A DNA stretch of 18,732 bases. It comes from QNYQ01 sp964542985. GTDB lineage: Archaea > Thermoproteota > Thermoprotei_A > Sulfolobales > Pyrodictiaceae. Shown in pieces: positions 6,642 to 13,536 of the stretch. The notes beneath the pieces are model-generated. The model had not been told where the DNA came from. It searched no databases and saw nothing but the letters and a program-made list of their open reading frames with translations. The stretch covers positions 1 through 18,732 of the forward strand of contig CAZIWH010000032.1 of NCBI GenBank assembly GCA_964542985.1, read 5' to 3'. A program made the translations under genes and the position numbers. Positions within the stretch are counted from its first letter, which is position 1; each line of letters begins with the position of its first letter.

Positions 6642-8147
6642 ATGGGGCTCGGGGAGAGGCTAATCGAGGCCCTGGGGTCCCCAAGCTTCCCCGGGGGCCG
6701 GGGACCCGAGAGGGGCAGCGGTGGCATCTACGGCCTCCTCGTCCACAATGGCGTGATGTATTTCACTCTCGCCTACGAGGCCAAGGCTTACTTCGTCGAC
6801 GTTGACGGAGTGAGGAGGATCTACGGCTACGAGCTGGTTGGTGCACCTGGGCCGAGGAGCGGTGGCGACAGCCACAACACCAGCACGGCTGTCGATGACT
6901 GGATATACTTTGGTGGCTGGGTGCATGCGCCACCGCTCTACAGGAGGCAGGGAGGCCGCAGGGTCATAGACTTCAAGAGGAAGTTCAGCCACATCCACGC
7001 CTACAGCATAGCCGAGAACAGGGTCTACCTCCTCTGGCAGGAGGGGCTCAATGACCCCTCTCACTGGGCGGGCGAGGTAAGCGAGCTAGTCTACGACCCG
7101 CTCGCCGACAGGCTCCTAGTAGCCAGAGGCGACGGTCACGACAGACTCGGGGTCTACGAGGCTCCCGCTAGGCCCTCCCTGGGCCGCCCCACCCGCCCCC
7201 TGGTCCCGATAAGGACGCTCAAGGGAGCTAGGTTCCTTGACGAGGCCTGCTTCACAATCCACCGCGGCTGGTCCAACACCGGTGGCCTTGTCTGCATAGA
7301 GCTTGGCGGCAACAAGTACAGGATCGTGGAGGCTCCGGCAGACTATTCGCAGATAAGCGCTGACGGGAGCGGAGTCGAGTACGCGAGGAGCGGCTGGGTC
7401 TCCAGCCTCGGCGTCTCCCTTGTTTCAGCTGTCCGGGGCGGGCTGCTGAGCCTCCACGGCGACGAGCTATGGTTCCATAGGCTCCTAGACTTCTCGCCCA
7501 GCCCCTACGGCCCCCTCAAGGTCAACGCTGCCCCGGTGCTCGGGGGGATCCTCACAGCATGGAACGCCTACAGTTGCTCCACCCTGGCCGGCACCAGGGA
7601 GATGAGCGGCGAGCTCCAGGCAGCCTCCAGGACCCCCCCGGGCCCAACGGTGCTGGTCCACATAGCGCCGCCCATAGCCAGAATAGTGGCCGTCGCGGGG
7701 GTCAGGGTGACCTCCCTAGCCCCCGCGGGCGGGGAGGTAATAGTTGCCTCCAATACGTGGCCGGGCCTAGAGCGCTACGATGCTACACGCATAGACCCCG
7801 GCACAAAGACGCTGACGGTGATACCAGAGACCCTCGTGGCCTCCCCGAGGCCGCCGCCGCTCCGCTTTAACATACCCGGCGACTGGGTCGCGGGCCGGAC
7901 GTGGGGGGGTATACCCCTCTACGGCTACAGGGAGGCCAGGCTCATTCTCCGCGGCTGCAGCGGCGGAGTGCTCAACGTCTACACCTACGATCTAGCCACG
8001 CCGCCCGGCGGCGCAGAGAAGGACAGGTATATCATCTCGCCCTGGGAGAAGGCCTCGATAGACCTGGCTCCCCATGGCTGGGGAATAGTATCGTTCAAGG
8101 CAGAGGCTTGTAAGCCTGAGCGCGTGGAGGTAATCCTAATCCCCTAG
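6642..8147 (+). CDS. DUF2139-like archaeal protein of unknown function
   Basis: The 501-residue product has no signal peptide and no membrane segment. The repeated pattern of strands with Gly/aromatic turns (GGIYGLLVHNGVMYFTLAYE, then DDWIYFGGWVHAPP, then AYSIAENRVYLLWQ) looks like a beta-propeller. The overall layout, including SHIHAYSI and GLNDPSHWAGEVSELVYDP, resembles the uncharacterised archaeal family DUF2139 as I remember it; I cannot run a search. Conserved-looking His, Asp and Trp residues (DSHNT, HAPP, SHIH, DPSHW) could form a binding site, which is inference. GTG 6633 is an alternative start, but GGTGG (6632-6636) ends 5 nt before ATG 6642. It diverges from the importer operon and meets the next minus-strand gene tail to tail. 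No clue to its pathway from neighbours. Confidence 0.85.
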   Translation: MGLGERLIEALGSPSFPGGRGPERGSGGIYGLLVHNGVMYFTLAYEAKAYFVDVDGVRRIYGYELVGAPGPRSGGDSHNTSTAVDDWIYFGGWVHAPPLYRRQGGRRVIDFKRKFSHIHAYSIAENRVYLLWQEGLNDPSHWAGEVSELVYDPLADRLLVARGDGHDRLGVYEAPARPSLGRPTRPLVPIRTLKGARFLDEACFTIHRGWSNTGGLVCIELGGNKYRIVEAPADYSQISADGSGVEYARSGWVSSLGVSLVSAVRGGLLSLHGDELWFHRLLDFSPSPYGPLKVNAAPVLGGILTAWNAYSCSTLAGTREMSGELQAASRTPPGPTVLVHIAPPIARIVAVAGVRVTSLAPAGGEVIVASNTWPGLERYDATRIDPGTKTLTVIPETLVASPRPPPLRFNIPGDWVAGRTWGGIPLYGYREARLILRGCSGGVLNVYTYDLATPPGGAEKDRYIISPWEKASIDLAPHGWGIVSFKAEACKPERVEVILIP

Positions 8148-8443
8148 CCGCAGCGCACCGTCATAGCCTTGACTCCGTGCATCCGCAGCTCCACCGGCAT
8201 TTTAAACGTGCAGGCCATCAACCTAGCCATGTCCAGTGCCTGGCCCGGCGTCATGCCCTTGCCGCGGAGCGCCTGGAGCATCATTCTCCCTATTCCGCGT
8301 TCAACGTTCATAACTATCTTCTCCTTCGTCATCTCTATTGTGCCGCCGAGGCCCCCCATGCTCCACTTCATACTAATGCTTAGGTCAACCACCTCGGCGA
8401 CATAGCAGTGACCGTCTACACAGAATTCGAAACTCCACCCCAC
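8144..8443 (-). CDS. Hypothetical 99-residue protein
   Basis: Not recognised. The start is GTG 8443 with GGGGTGG 7 nt upstream, and a TATA-like TTTTATTT lies at 8513-8506, so it looks like a real single gene. The product has an N-terminal beta-rich part (FEFCVDGHCYVAEVVDLSIS), a Met/Gly-rich middle (MKWSMGGLGGTIEM) and a helical part (GIGRMMLQALRGKGM, PGQALDMARLMACTF), then a short strand ending in VRCG. Methionine is unusually frequent (14 of 99). Four Cys are present (8, 13, 78, 98). No membrane segment is clear. Its TAG and the TAG of the convergent DUF2139-like gene overlap within one CTAG. Confidence 0.7.
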   Translation of the reverse strand: MGWSFEFCVDGHCYVAEVVDLSISMKWSMGGLGGTIEMTKEKIVMNVERGIGRMMLQALRGKGMTPGQALDMARLMACTFKMPVELRMHGVKAMTVRCG

Positions 8444-8505
8444 TAGGACGCCACCCCTCGGAGACGTGGCGGCAAGAACACTGGGACACTAGGAGGTTCA
8501 GACAG

Positions 8506-8513
8506 AAATAAAA
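8506..8513 (-). promoter_or_regulatory. TATA box for the 99-residue gene
   Basis: Minus strand TTTTATTT, the only AT-rich block upstream of GTG 8443. It predicts transcription from about 8485, leaving a leader of about 40 nt that includes the GGGGTGG ribosome binding site. Confidence 0.4.
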
Positions 8514-8547
8514 CATCACATGGGGCTCGGGAGAAATGGGTGCCGGG

Positions 8548-8712
8548 TTACTCCTTCTTCTCCGCGAGGCGGATAGTCATCTTGCCAGAGACGTCGCTTA
8601 TCTCGACCTGGATAATCTCCGGGGGCTTCTCAGTCTTTTCGAGTATCTCTATGAACTTGGCCACTACCTCCTCGGAGACATTAGCCTCAAGGTTAAGCTT
8701 TATGGTTGCCAT
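8548..8712 (-). CDS. Small 54-residue protein, unknown
   Basis: Starts at ATG 8712 and ends at TAA 8550-8548. The sequence begins MATIKLNLEANVSEEVVAKF and ends TIRLAEKKE, with PPEIIQVEISDVSGKM between. It predicts a strand-helix-strand-strand layout: an amphipathic N-terminal strand, a helix over residues 13-28, then two strands. It is highly charged and lysine/glutamate-rich, typical of a small soluble thermophile protein. The ribosome binding site GAGGTGA ends 6 nt before the ATG, one of the best in the window, and a TATA element sits at about 8784. I do not recognise the family. A small oligomerising or regulatory partner is possible, without evidence. It is easily missed because of its length. 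Confidence 0.75.
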   Translation of the reverse strand: MATIKLNLEANVSEEVVAKFIEILEKTEKPPEIIQVEISDVSGKMTIRLAEKKE

Positions 8713-8780
8713 GGGTTTTCACCTCATCCCGCACTAGACCCCTGCTGGGGCCAGGTTGCTAGGTTTACATAGCTGGTTAC

Positions 8781-8788
8781 ATTTATTG
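8781..8788 (-). promoter_or_regulatory. TATA box for the 54-residue gene
   Basis: Minus strand CAATAAATG lies just after the stop of the ModE-like gene (8796). A start near 8759 and a leader of about 47 nt are predicted. This makes the small gene independent of, or at least additionally expressed from, the upstream three-gene unit. Confidence 0.4.
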
Positions 8789-8795
8789 TTTGGGT

Positions 8796-9845
8796 TTATG
8801 GGCGCCGGTACCCTTGGACTCCTCTAGCTAGGAGCCCTTCAAGGGCTTCCCGGAGCACCGTGTGTGGTCTGCCGACACGCGCCTGGAGGGCGAGAATCTC
8901 GAATCTCTCCCAGCAGAGGGGAGTGTAGCGGAGCCCAGCCCTTTCCGCAGCGGACTCGGCGACGAGCGCCACGTCGGCCTCGCCGCGGGCCACAGCCTCG
9001 GCTGCAGCCGTGTGAGTGTTGTACACCTTGTCCCCGAGCCCGGGGATCTGCATGGCCCTCTCCGCTGGGAGGCCCAGCCTCCGGGCCCAGCCCCGGAGCC
9101 AGTGGAGCAGCCGGAGCCTAGTCCCCGAGCCCGGGGGCCTTGAGGCGAGGACGAGCCTCCCCTCCAGCAGCCCCCGGGCAGCCTCCTCCTCGTTAAACCC
9201 GGTTCTAGAGGCTATCACGAGGAGCCTCTCATAAGAGGCTATGGTTTCGACCTCGGTGTCAGCGCCGAGGGCCTCCAGGGCTGTGCGGTTGTAGCCCCTG
9301 CCTGGGCTGTAGAGGTGGCTTCCCGCGGCGTCGGCCTCACCGAGGAGTAGCGCGGCCAGGCCACGGGCGCTGCCGAGCCAGTAGGCCTCCACCGCGAGCC
9401 CCGTCTCCTCCCTCACAGCGCCCAGCGCAGCCTCCAGGAGGGGGTCGTGGCTCCCAGCGTAGACGAAGACGCCGCCTCCTGTCTCCTCCCCCGCTGGGGG
9501 CGGTGGGCGCGGCGGAGCCCCATGGATCAGGGCGTAGGCGTCTATGAGGCGGTGTAGAAGCCTTCTCCCCGTCTCGGTCAGCCTCGCTCCTCCTCCCCTC
9601 CTCCCTCCCCTCTTCGCCTCGATGAGTCTTGCTCCTAGAAGCCTCTCTGCCCTAGCCACGGCATCCCATGCTCTGGAGTAGGCTACTCCGAGCCTCCTAG
9701 AGGCGCGTAGAAGGCTACCCTCCTCCTCGATGAGCATCAGTATGTACATCAGCCTCTCGTCGGCAACTACTTCGCCTACCTCGTTTACAAGCTCCACCCT
9801 GGCTCTGGGCTTGAGGCCGGCTAGGGGGTCACTGCTCCCCGGCAA
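8796..9845 (-). CDS. ModE-like HTH regulator with C-terminal substrate-binding (PBP-like) domain
   Basis: A probable DNA-binding regulator that senses a small ligand. Residues about 25-80 form a ModE-type winged helix (VVADERLMYILMLIEEEGSL, ASRRLGVAYSRAWDAV, RLTETGRRLL). A Pro-rich linker (PPRPPPPAGEETGGG) follows, then a domain of about 220 residues starting VFVYAGSHDPLLEAAL. This contains RPPGSGTRLRLLHWL and GEADVALV, typical of the PBP-like domain fused to ModE HTHs in archaea. In that family the ligand is often molybdate, tungstate or a cofactor precursor; here it is unknown. The TTG at 9845 overlaps the end of the PsiE-like gene by 17 nt; GTG 9797 is an alternative start. Third gene of the unit beginning with the radical SAM gene. 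Confidence 0.8.
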   Translation of the reverse strand: MPGSSDPLAGLKPRARVELVNEVGEVVADERLMYILMLIEEEGSLLRASRRLGVAYSRAWDAVARAERLLGARLIEAKRGGRRGGGARLTETGRRLLHRLIDAYALIHGAPPRPPPPAGEETGGGVFVYAGSHDPLLEAALGAVREETGLAVEAYWLGSARGLAALLLGEADAAGSHLYSPGRGYNRTALEALGADTEVETIASYERLLVIASRTGFNEEEAARGLLEGRLVLASRPPGSGTRLRLLHWLRGWARRLGLPAERAMQIPGLGDKVYNTHTAAAEAVARGEADVALVAESAAERAGLRYTPLCWERFEILALQARVGRPHTVLREALEGLLARGVQGYRRP

Positions 9846-10278
9846 TGCTTCCCAGCTCCTCCCTTAGCTCGCTCCTGGCTTCAAGCCTCCCTATGTACAT
9901 CCATGCAGCAGCCAATATACCGAAGACGGCGCCGAGGGAAAGTATCATGGGCGGCGTGAGACCCCTTATCTCAACAGCTATAAGCTCCCTTAGCACCGCC
10001 ACCACGGCGATCTCTACTACAACGCGGACGGGCAGCGTCCTCCGGATAGCGGCTGCGAGGAGAGCCCTAGTCACGTCCAGGGATAGCACGAGGAGCAGGA
10101 CACGGTCTAGGAGCATGGTGAGCCTCTCCTTAGCCGGGCCCGTGGCCAGTATAGTGAAGGCTTCTCGGTAGAGGCTGGGCAGCGCCGCGGCTGTTGCTAC
10201 GAGCAGCACCCCGGCAGTGAGGAGTGTCATGGTGTTGAGCAGCCCTGCCAGCAGGCGCTGCCACCGCCCAATGCCCAA
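9829..10278 (-). CDS. PsiE-like small integral membrane protein
   Basis: The 149-residue product has four hydrophobic segments (about residues 14-34, 53-74, 84-103 and 108-128), with Arg/Glu-containing helices such as VAVLRELIAVEI, and a charged C-terminal tail (RLEARSELREEL). This resembles the PsiE (phosphate-starvation-inducible E) family, whose function is unknown. The start is TTG 10278, 14 nt after the radical SAM stop; ATG 10230 is an alternative but would remove much of the first membrane segment. The end overlaps the ModE-like gene by 17 nt, which suggests coupled translation. Being between a radical SAM enzyme and a regulator gives no clear role. Confidence 0.72.
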   Translation of the reverse strand: MGIGRWQRLLAGLLNTMTLLTAGVLLVATAAALPSLYREAFTILATGPAKERLTMLLDRVLLLVLSLDVTRALLAAAIRRTLPVRVVVEIAVVAVLRELIAVEIRGLTPPMILSLGAVFGILAAAWMYIGRLEARSELREELGSIAGEQ

Positions 10279-10292
10279 GGCCGTTTCTCCCT

Positions 10293-11351
10293 CTACGCGG
10301 GCCTCGCTACCAGTATGCCGTCCTTGTCCCTAATGATTCTAGCCGGCACCAGCTGCCCGGGCCGTGCCCAGCGGGCGGAGACTAGGGCCACTAGCCTCCT
10401 CTCCCTCCACGCCACTGCCAGCCACTCGCCCCGCAGCCAGCCCCTAGCCACAACCTGCACCGCCGTCCTGGAGCCCCTGGGCAGGGGGTTCGGCACGCGG
10501 GGCGCGTACCTCATGCCCCATTCCTCCATGCTCCAGTGGAGGCGCAGGCCGAGCTTCTCCTCTAGCCGCTGGAGCCACCTCCAGTACTCCTCCCAGCTGG
10601 GCTCCCTGACCCCCGGCGGCCTCCTGCCGTGCTTGTGGGCTACGTACTTCTGCACGGTCACTGGCGGCCACCTCTTCCCCGCGCCTATCCTGTAGGCCCA
10701 CTTCACCACCTCCTCCACATCCCTGTCGTTCACGCCGGGCAGCCAGACGGGCGTCACATGGAGGTCTATGCCGGTCTCCCTGGCCACATACTCCGCGAGG
10801 CGCTTAACCCTCTCCACATTGTACCAGGGTGTGCCAGTAAGCAGCCTAGCCTTCTCCGGATCAAGGGTGTCTATGCTGAGGTTTATCCTGTCGAGCCCCG
10901 CCTCCCATAGCCTGTCCACGAGACTCTCCGTCAGCGTCGCTCCATGGGTCTCCGCCGCCACTGTGGAGACCCAGCCGGTCTCTTTCAACGCCTCCACCAG
11001 CTCGGGGAGCCGTGGGTAGGTGAAGGGATCCCCCACGCCGTCTATGAGGGCCTCAACCCTCACCCCCTTAGCCCTCGCAGCCTCCCCAGCCCAGGCTGCG
11101 AGCCACCTGGGCTCAACCATGTACTCGGCTGCACGGCTCCTGGACGCGGGGCCAGCGTCCACGCTGCAGAAGATGCAGCTCAGGGGGCAGAGAGTCGTAG
11201 GCCGGACCTGGAGAACATTGGTACCTCTGTCTATCACTCCAACAGCTATGTGGCCCAGCATGGGGAGTGGCTCCCCTAGCATGTAGAGCGGCCTCCCCCA
11301 CGGCCTCAGCAGCAGCTTGGCGCCTAGCCTCTCCTCAACGCCGGCCCTCAT
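10293..11351 (-). CDS. Radical SAM protein with C-terminal TRAM-like domain
   Basis: An iron-sulfur enzyme that would cleave S-adenosylmethionine to start radical chemistry. The cluster motif CPLSCIFC gives Cys55, Cys59 and Cys62 (CxxxCxxC). GVGDPF at about 107-112 matches the SAM-binding GGEP-type position, and the barrel continues with LDRINLSIDTLDPEKARLL and a strand HVTPVWLPGVND. The last 60 residues (GSRTAVQVVARGWLRGEWLA to PGQLVPARIIRDKDGILVARP) look like a beta-barrel TRAM domain, often RNA-binding. This matches the archaeal COG2100 group as I recall it; the substrate is unknown, and an RNA substrate is a fair guess from the TRAM-like part. The ATG start and the TATA box at 11401 are clear. 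First gene of a three-gene unit. Confidence 0.88.
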   Translation of the reverse strand: MRAGVEERLGAKLLLRPWGRPLYMLGEPLPMLGHIAVGVIDRGTNVLQVRPTTLCPLSCIFCSVDAGPASRSRAAEYMVEPRWLAAWAGEAARAKGVRVEALIDGVGDPFTYPRLPELVEALKETGWVSTVAAETHGATLTESLVDRLWEAGLDRINLSIDTLDPEKARLLTGTPWYNVERVKRLAEYVARETGIDLHVTPVWLPGVNDRDVEEVVKWAYRIGAGKRWPPVTVQKYVAHKHGRRPPGVREPSWEEYWRWLQRLEEKLGLRLHWSMEEWGMRYAPRVPNPLPRGSRTAVQVVARGWLRGEWLAVAWRERRLVALVSARWARPGQLVPARIIRDKDGILVARPA

Positions 11352-11395
11352 CTTTATCGCCGCTTATGCAGTAGCGGCGGCAGTCCTTACGTGTG

Positions 11396-11406
11396 GTTTA
11401 TATTTG
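11396..11406 (-). promoter_or_regulatory. TATA box for the radical SAM unit
   Basis: Minus strand CCAAATATAAACC is the strongest TATA element in the window. It predicts transcription from about 11375, leaving a leader of about 24 nt before ATG 11351. It is directly preceded by TTGACCA, which recurs as a mirror copy at the divergent promoter. Confidence 0.6.
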
Positions 11407-11461
11407 GTCAAGAGCACGAAGTAAACTGGACTATACGTGGAGCTATAATGGTTTTTGACCA
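11405..11461. repeat. Mirrored TTGACCA elements in the divergent promoter region
   Basis: TGGTCAA at 11405-11411 and TTGACCA at 11455-11461 are perfect 7-bp inverted copies 43 nt apart. The left copy abuts the TATA box of the radical SAM unit. The right copy follows the candidate TATA box of the hydrogenase operon and also forms a 5-bp palindrome (ATGGT-TTTTG-ACCAT, 11448-11462). A shared regulator site is plausible; chance is not excluded. Confidence 0.35.
11442..11450 (+). promoter_or_regulatory. Candidate TATA box for the hydrogenase operon
   Basis: GAGCTATAATGG on the plus strand would start transcription near 11470, about 55 nt before ATG 11526. A second TATA-like spot (GCGCTTATCC, 11501-11510) would start at about the ATG itself, so the operon could have more than one start. 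Confidence 0.45.
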
Positions 11462-11525
11462 TAACCGTCCCGGGTGTCCCATACATGCGTCCAAGTGTTG
11501 AGCGCTTATCCCATGAGCTGCGGGG

Positions 11526-12497
11526 ATGGTTGCATTGACACTTGAACTGGCCTTGGCCAGAACCCGCGTAGACCCCAGGGTCGAGGAGGCGGAGGTCTAC
11601 GCTAGGCTCATAGCTATGGCCGCTGTGGGCGCCGAGGAGGCCATAGGTATGCAGGTGGTTGGTGGACTTGTGAACCTGGTAGCCCGGGAAATGCTGAAAA
11701 TATGCACGCCTCCCAAGGCAATGCAGGATATAATAAGGTGGCTTAACGAGAAGACGCCGTTCCGGGTCGACACCTACAACCCGCCTGGCGGCCTCGTACG
11801 CAAGGAGGATGGCGAAGCCTTCTACCTGATAGCCCGAGAGTGCCCCGTGCGGCAAATACTGTACTTCGAAGACCTGCCCTACGGCAGGTCGCTCTGCAGG
11901 ATAATGTGTACGTGCCTCGAGAAACTCGTAACTAGTGCTCTGGGCGGACGCTACCGCGTCATGCTTGACCGCCCTGGGCCAAACGCGTGCCTCCTCCGCG
12001 TCAGGGTTCTCAGCGGCCCGGCGCCTCCGAACGACCTTATAGTTGTCAGTAGGAAGCCCAGCAGAGAGGAGTACATAGAGCAGCTTATGAAGGCCTATTC
12101 TGCGATGATCAAGGGGATTTCGAGGGCGCTCTACCTCACGCTCGGCGGAAACGTTGCCATGAGCTACCGTGCGGGCAAGCAGTATGGCCGCCGCGTCGGC
12201 GCTCATATACTCGCGGAGGGCTACGAACCGGAGAACATAGAAGAGGCAATCGACATCATGAATGCCGGGCTTAAGAACATTCTGAAAACAAGGCTTGACA
12301 GCGGCTATTTGGTGATAGAGTGGAGCAGGTTCGACAAGATAGTTGAGAAGGAGGGTCTCCAGCACCCAGAGTTCATCAAGAGGCTTGTGCAGGGCTTCGT
12401 CGCGGGCATCCTCGAGACACTCACCGGGATGAAGATCGATCTACGCTCCACGAGTGAGCCAAACAGGTACAAGCTCATGGTGAGGAGCGATGCCTAG
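11526..12497 (+). CDS. V4R-like protein at the head of the hydrogenase operon
   Basis: A 323-residue soluble protein that looks like two related halves. The second half (about 205-323: GGNVAMSYRAGKQYGRRVGA through LVQGFVAGILETLTGMKIDL) has the shape of the V4R (4-vinyl reductase) small-molecule-binding fold. The first half carries ARECPVRQILYF, a Cys trio CRIMCTC (Cys124, 128, 130) and GPNACLLRVRV (Cys155), which look like metal- or ligand-binding positions, while the second half has none. V4R domains are known to bind hydrocarbons or chlorophyll intermediates; the role here is unknown. A maturation, cofactor-delivery or sensing job for the hydrogenase is inferred from the 8-nt overlap with the small-subunit gene. 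The start ATG has only GGGG directly before it, so it is less certain. The family call is moderate. Confidence 0.75.
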   Translation: MVALTLELALARTRVDPRVEEAEVYARLIAMAAVGAEEAIGMQVVGGLVNLVAREMLKICTPPKAMQDIIRWLNEKTPFRVDTYNPPGGLVRKEDGEAFYLIARECPVRQILYFEDLPYGRSLCRIMCTCLEKLVTSALGGRYRVMLDRPGPNACLLRVRVLSGPAPPNDLIVVSRKPSREEYIEQLMKAYSAMIKGISRALYLTLGGNVAMSYRAGKQYGRRVGAHILAEGYEPENIEEAIDIMNAGLKNILKTRLDSGYLVIEWSRFDKIVEKEGLQHPEFIKRLVQGFVAGILETLTGMKIDLRSTSEPNRYKLMVRSDA

Positions 12498-13512
12498 GCT
12501 TGAGAGGAAAGATGTCTACACCCTGGCCCTGGTGCCGCTGAGCGGCTGCGGCGGCTGCGAGGTGCAGGCGCTCCGCGCCCTAGCCTTGGCGCCGGATCTG
12601 CAGAAGCGGTACCGGGTGGTCTACTGGCCCCTTGTGGTGGAGGAAACGAGGCTCCCCGAGCACGTCGACGTGGCGCTAGTGGAGGGCCTTGTTAGGACAC
12701 GGGAGAACCTAGAGGCCTTGAGGGAGATAAGGAGGAGGGCAACGGTGCTCATAGTGTTGGGCAGCTGCGCCTCCTGGGGAGGCATAGGGGGCGCTGCCGA
12801 CGCCTTCAACGCGAAGCTGAGCATGAAGGCGATATACGGGAGGGAGGAGCTGGAGAGTGCTGAGATGCTCCCCCGGGCCTATGCGCCCGCCGACCTAGTG
12901 CCCGTGGACTACGTCATCTCCAGGTGCCCGCCGCCAGTAGAACACATCATGTTGACCCTCCGGGCCATAGCAGAGGGCAAGCCCGTGAAGACAGCTGACA
13001 GCACGGTGTGCAGCCAGTGCCCGCGGAAGATGAAGCCGATAGAGAAGCTTGAGTTCAAGCCAGGACTGCCGGGCCCAGACGCGGATCCAGAGACCTGCTT
13101 CCTCAGCCAGGGCTACCTCTGCCTAGGCTCCGTGACCACCGTGGGCTGCGGCGCCCCATGCACGAGGCACGGGGTGCCCTGCTTCGGCTGCGGCGGCCCC
13201 TACCACGAGATAGCGGAGAGACGCGACATGGACATAATAACCGCGCTCGCCAGGAAGATAGCCACGTTAGCGGGCCTCGACCCCGTGAAGGATCTGGATA
13301 AAGTTGTGGAGAAGCTGTTGAAAGTCTACGGCGCCAGGAGGTTCTACGTATTCACTTTCGCGAGCCAGGTGCTCCGTGGCAAGCCTCACGGCTTCGCTGT
13401 GAAGGCTCTAGTCGAGACTAGGAGGAACCCGGTGCTTAGGAAGAGGCTTTTCGAGCGCATCCGTTACGCTGAGACGGGCGAGGCCCCGTCTCCACCCGGC
13501 TCAGGTTCCTAG
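12490..13512 (+). CDS. [NiFe]-hydrogenase small subunit (soluble, MvhG-like)
   Basis: The electron-relay subunit of a cytoplasmic [NiFe]-hydrogenase, 340 residues, with no Tat signal or membrane segment. Twelve cysteines fit three [4Fe-4S] clusters: Cys20 and Cys23 (SGCGGCE), Cys93 (GSCASWGG) and Cys146 (SRCPPP) for the cluster next to the active site, and Cys174, 177, 203, 211, 220, 224, 231 and 234 for the other two. The stretch CFLSQGYLCL through CGAPCTRHGVPCFGCGGP is close to what I recall of MvhG, the methanogen F420-non-reducing type (group 3). The ATG overlaps the previous gene by 8 nt, and GGTGAGG precedes it at 5 nt. About 100 residues follow the last Cys, ending in a Pro/Gly tail. 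The partner large subunit is next. Confidence 0.93.
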   Translation: MPRLERKDVYTLALVPLSGCGGCEVQALRALALAPDLQKRYRVVYWPLVVEETRLPEHVDVALVEGLVRTRENLEALREIRRRATVLIVLGSCASWGGIGGAADAFNAKLSMKAIYGREELESAEMLPRAYAPADLVPVDYVISRCPPPVEHIMLTLRAIAEGKPVKTADSTVCSQCPRKMKPIEKLEFKPGLPGPDADPETCFLSQGYLCLGSVTTVGCGAPCTRHGVPCFGCGGPYHEIAERRDMDIITALARKIATLAGLDPVKDLDKVVEKLLKVYGARRFYVFTFASQVLRGKPHGFAVKALVETRRNPVLRKRLFERIRYAETGEAPSPPGSGS

Positions 13513-13536
13513 ACCACCTAGGGGGGGTGGCTTGTG

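Noticed and set aside
6506..6805. 99-codon plus-strand frame overlapping the DUF2139-like gene
   Set aside because: Arg/Gly-rich out-of-frame translation with no domain; it overlaps 160 nt of a much better supported gene.
8763..8770. GTTTACAT, identical to one arm of the livK inverted repeat
   Set aside because: A single 8-bp match in a different position relative to its TATA box; expected by chance in AT-rich promoter DNA.
9591..9613. Simple repeat of TCC/CTCC units
   Set aside because: It encodes the Arg/Gly-rich stretch (KRGGRRGGGAR) of the ModE-like protein and is explained by coding.
11364..12365. 333-codon open frame on the minus strand
   Set aside because: It is antisense to the V4R-like gene, has no recognisable domain, and would remove the promoter of the radical SAM unit. 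The plus-strand gene is supported by its 8-nt overlap with the hydrogenase gene.
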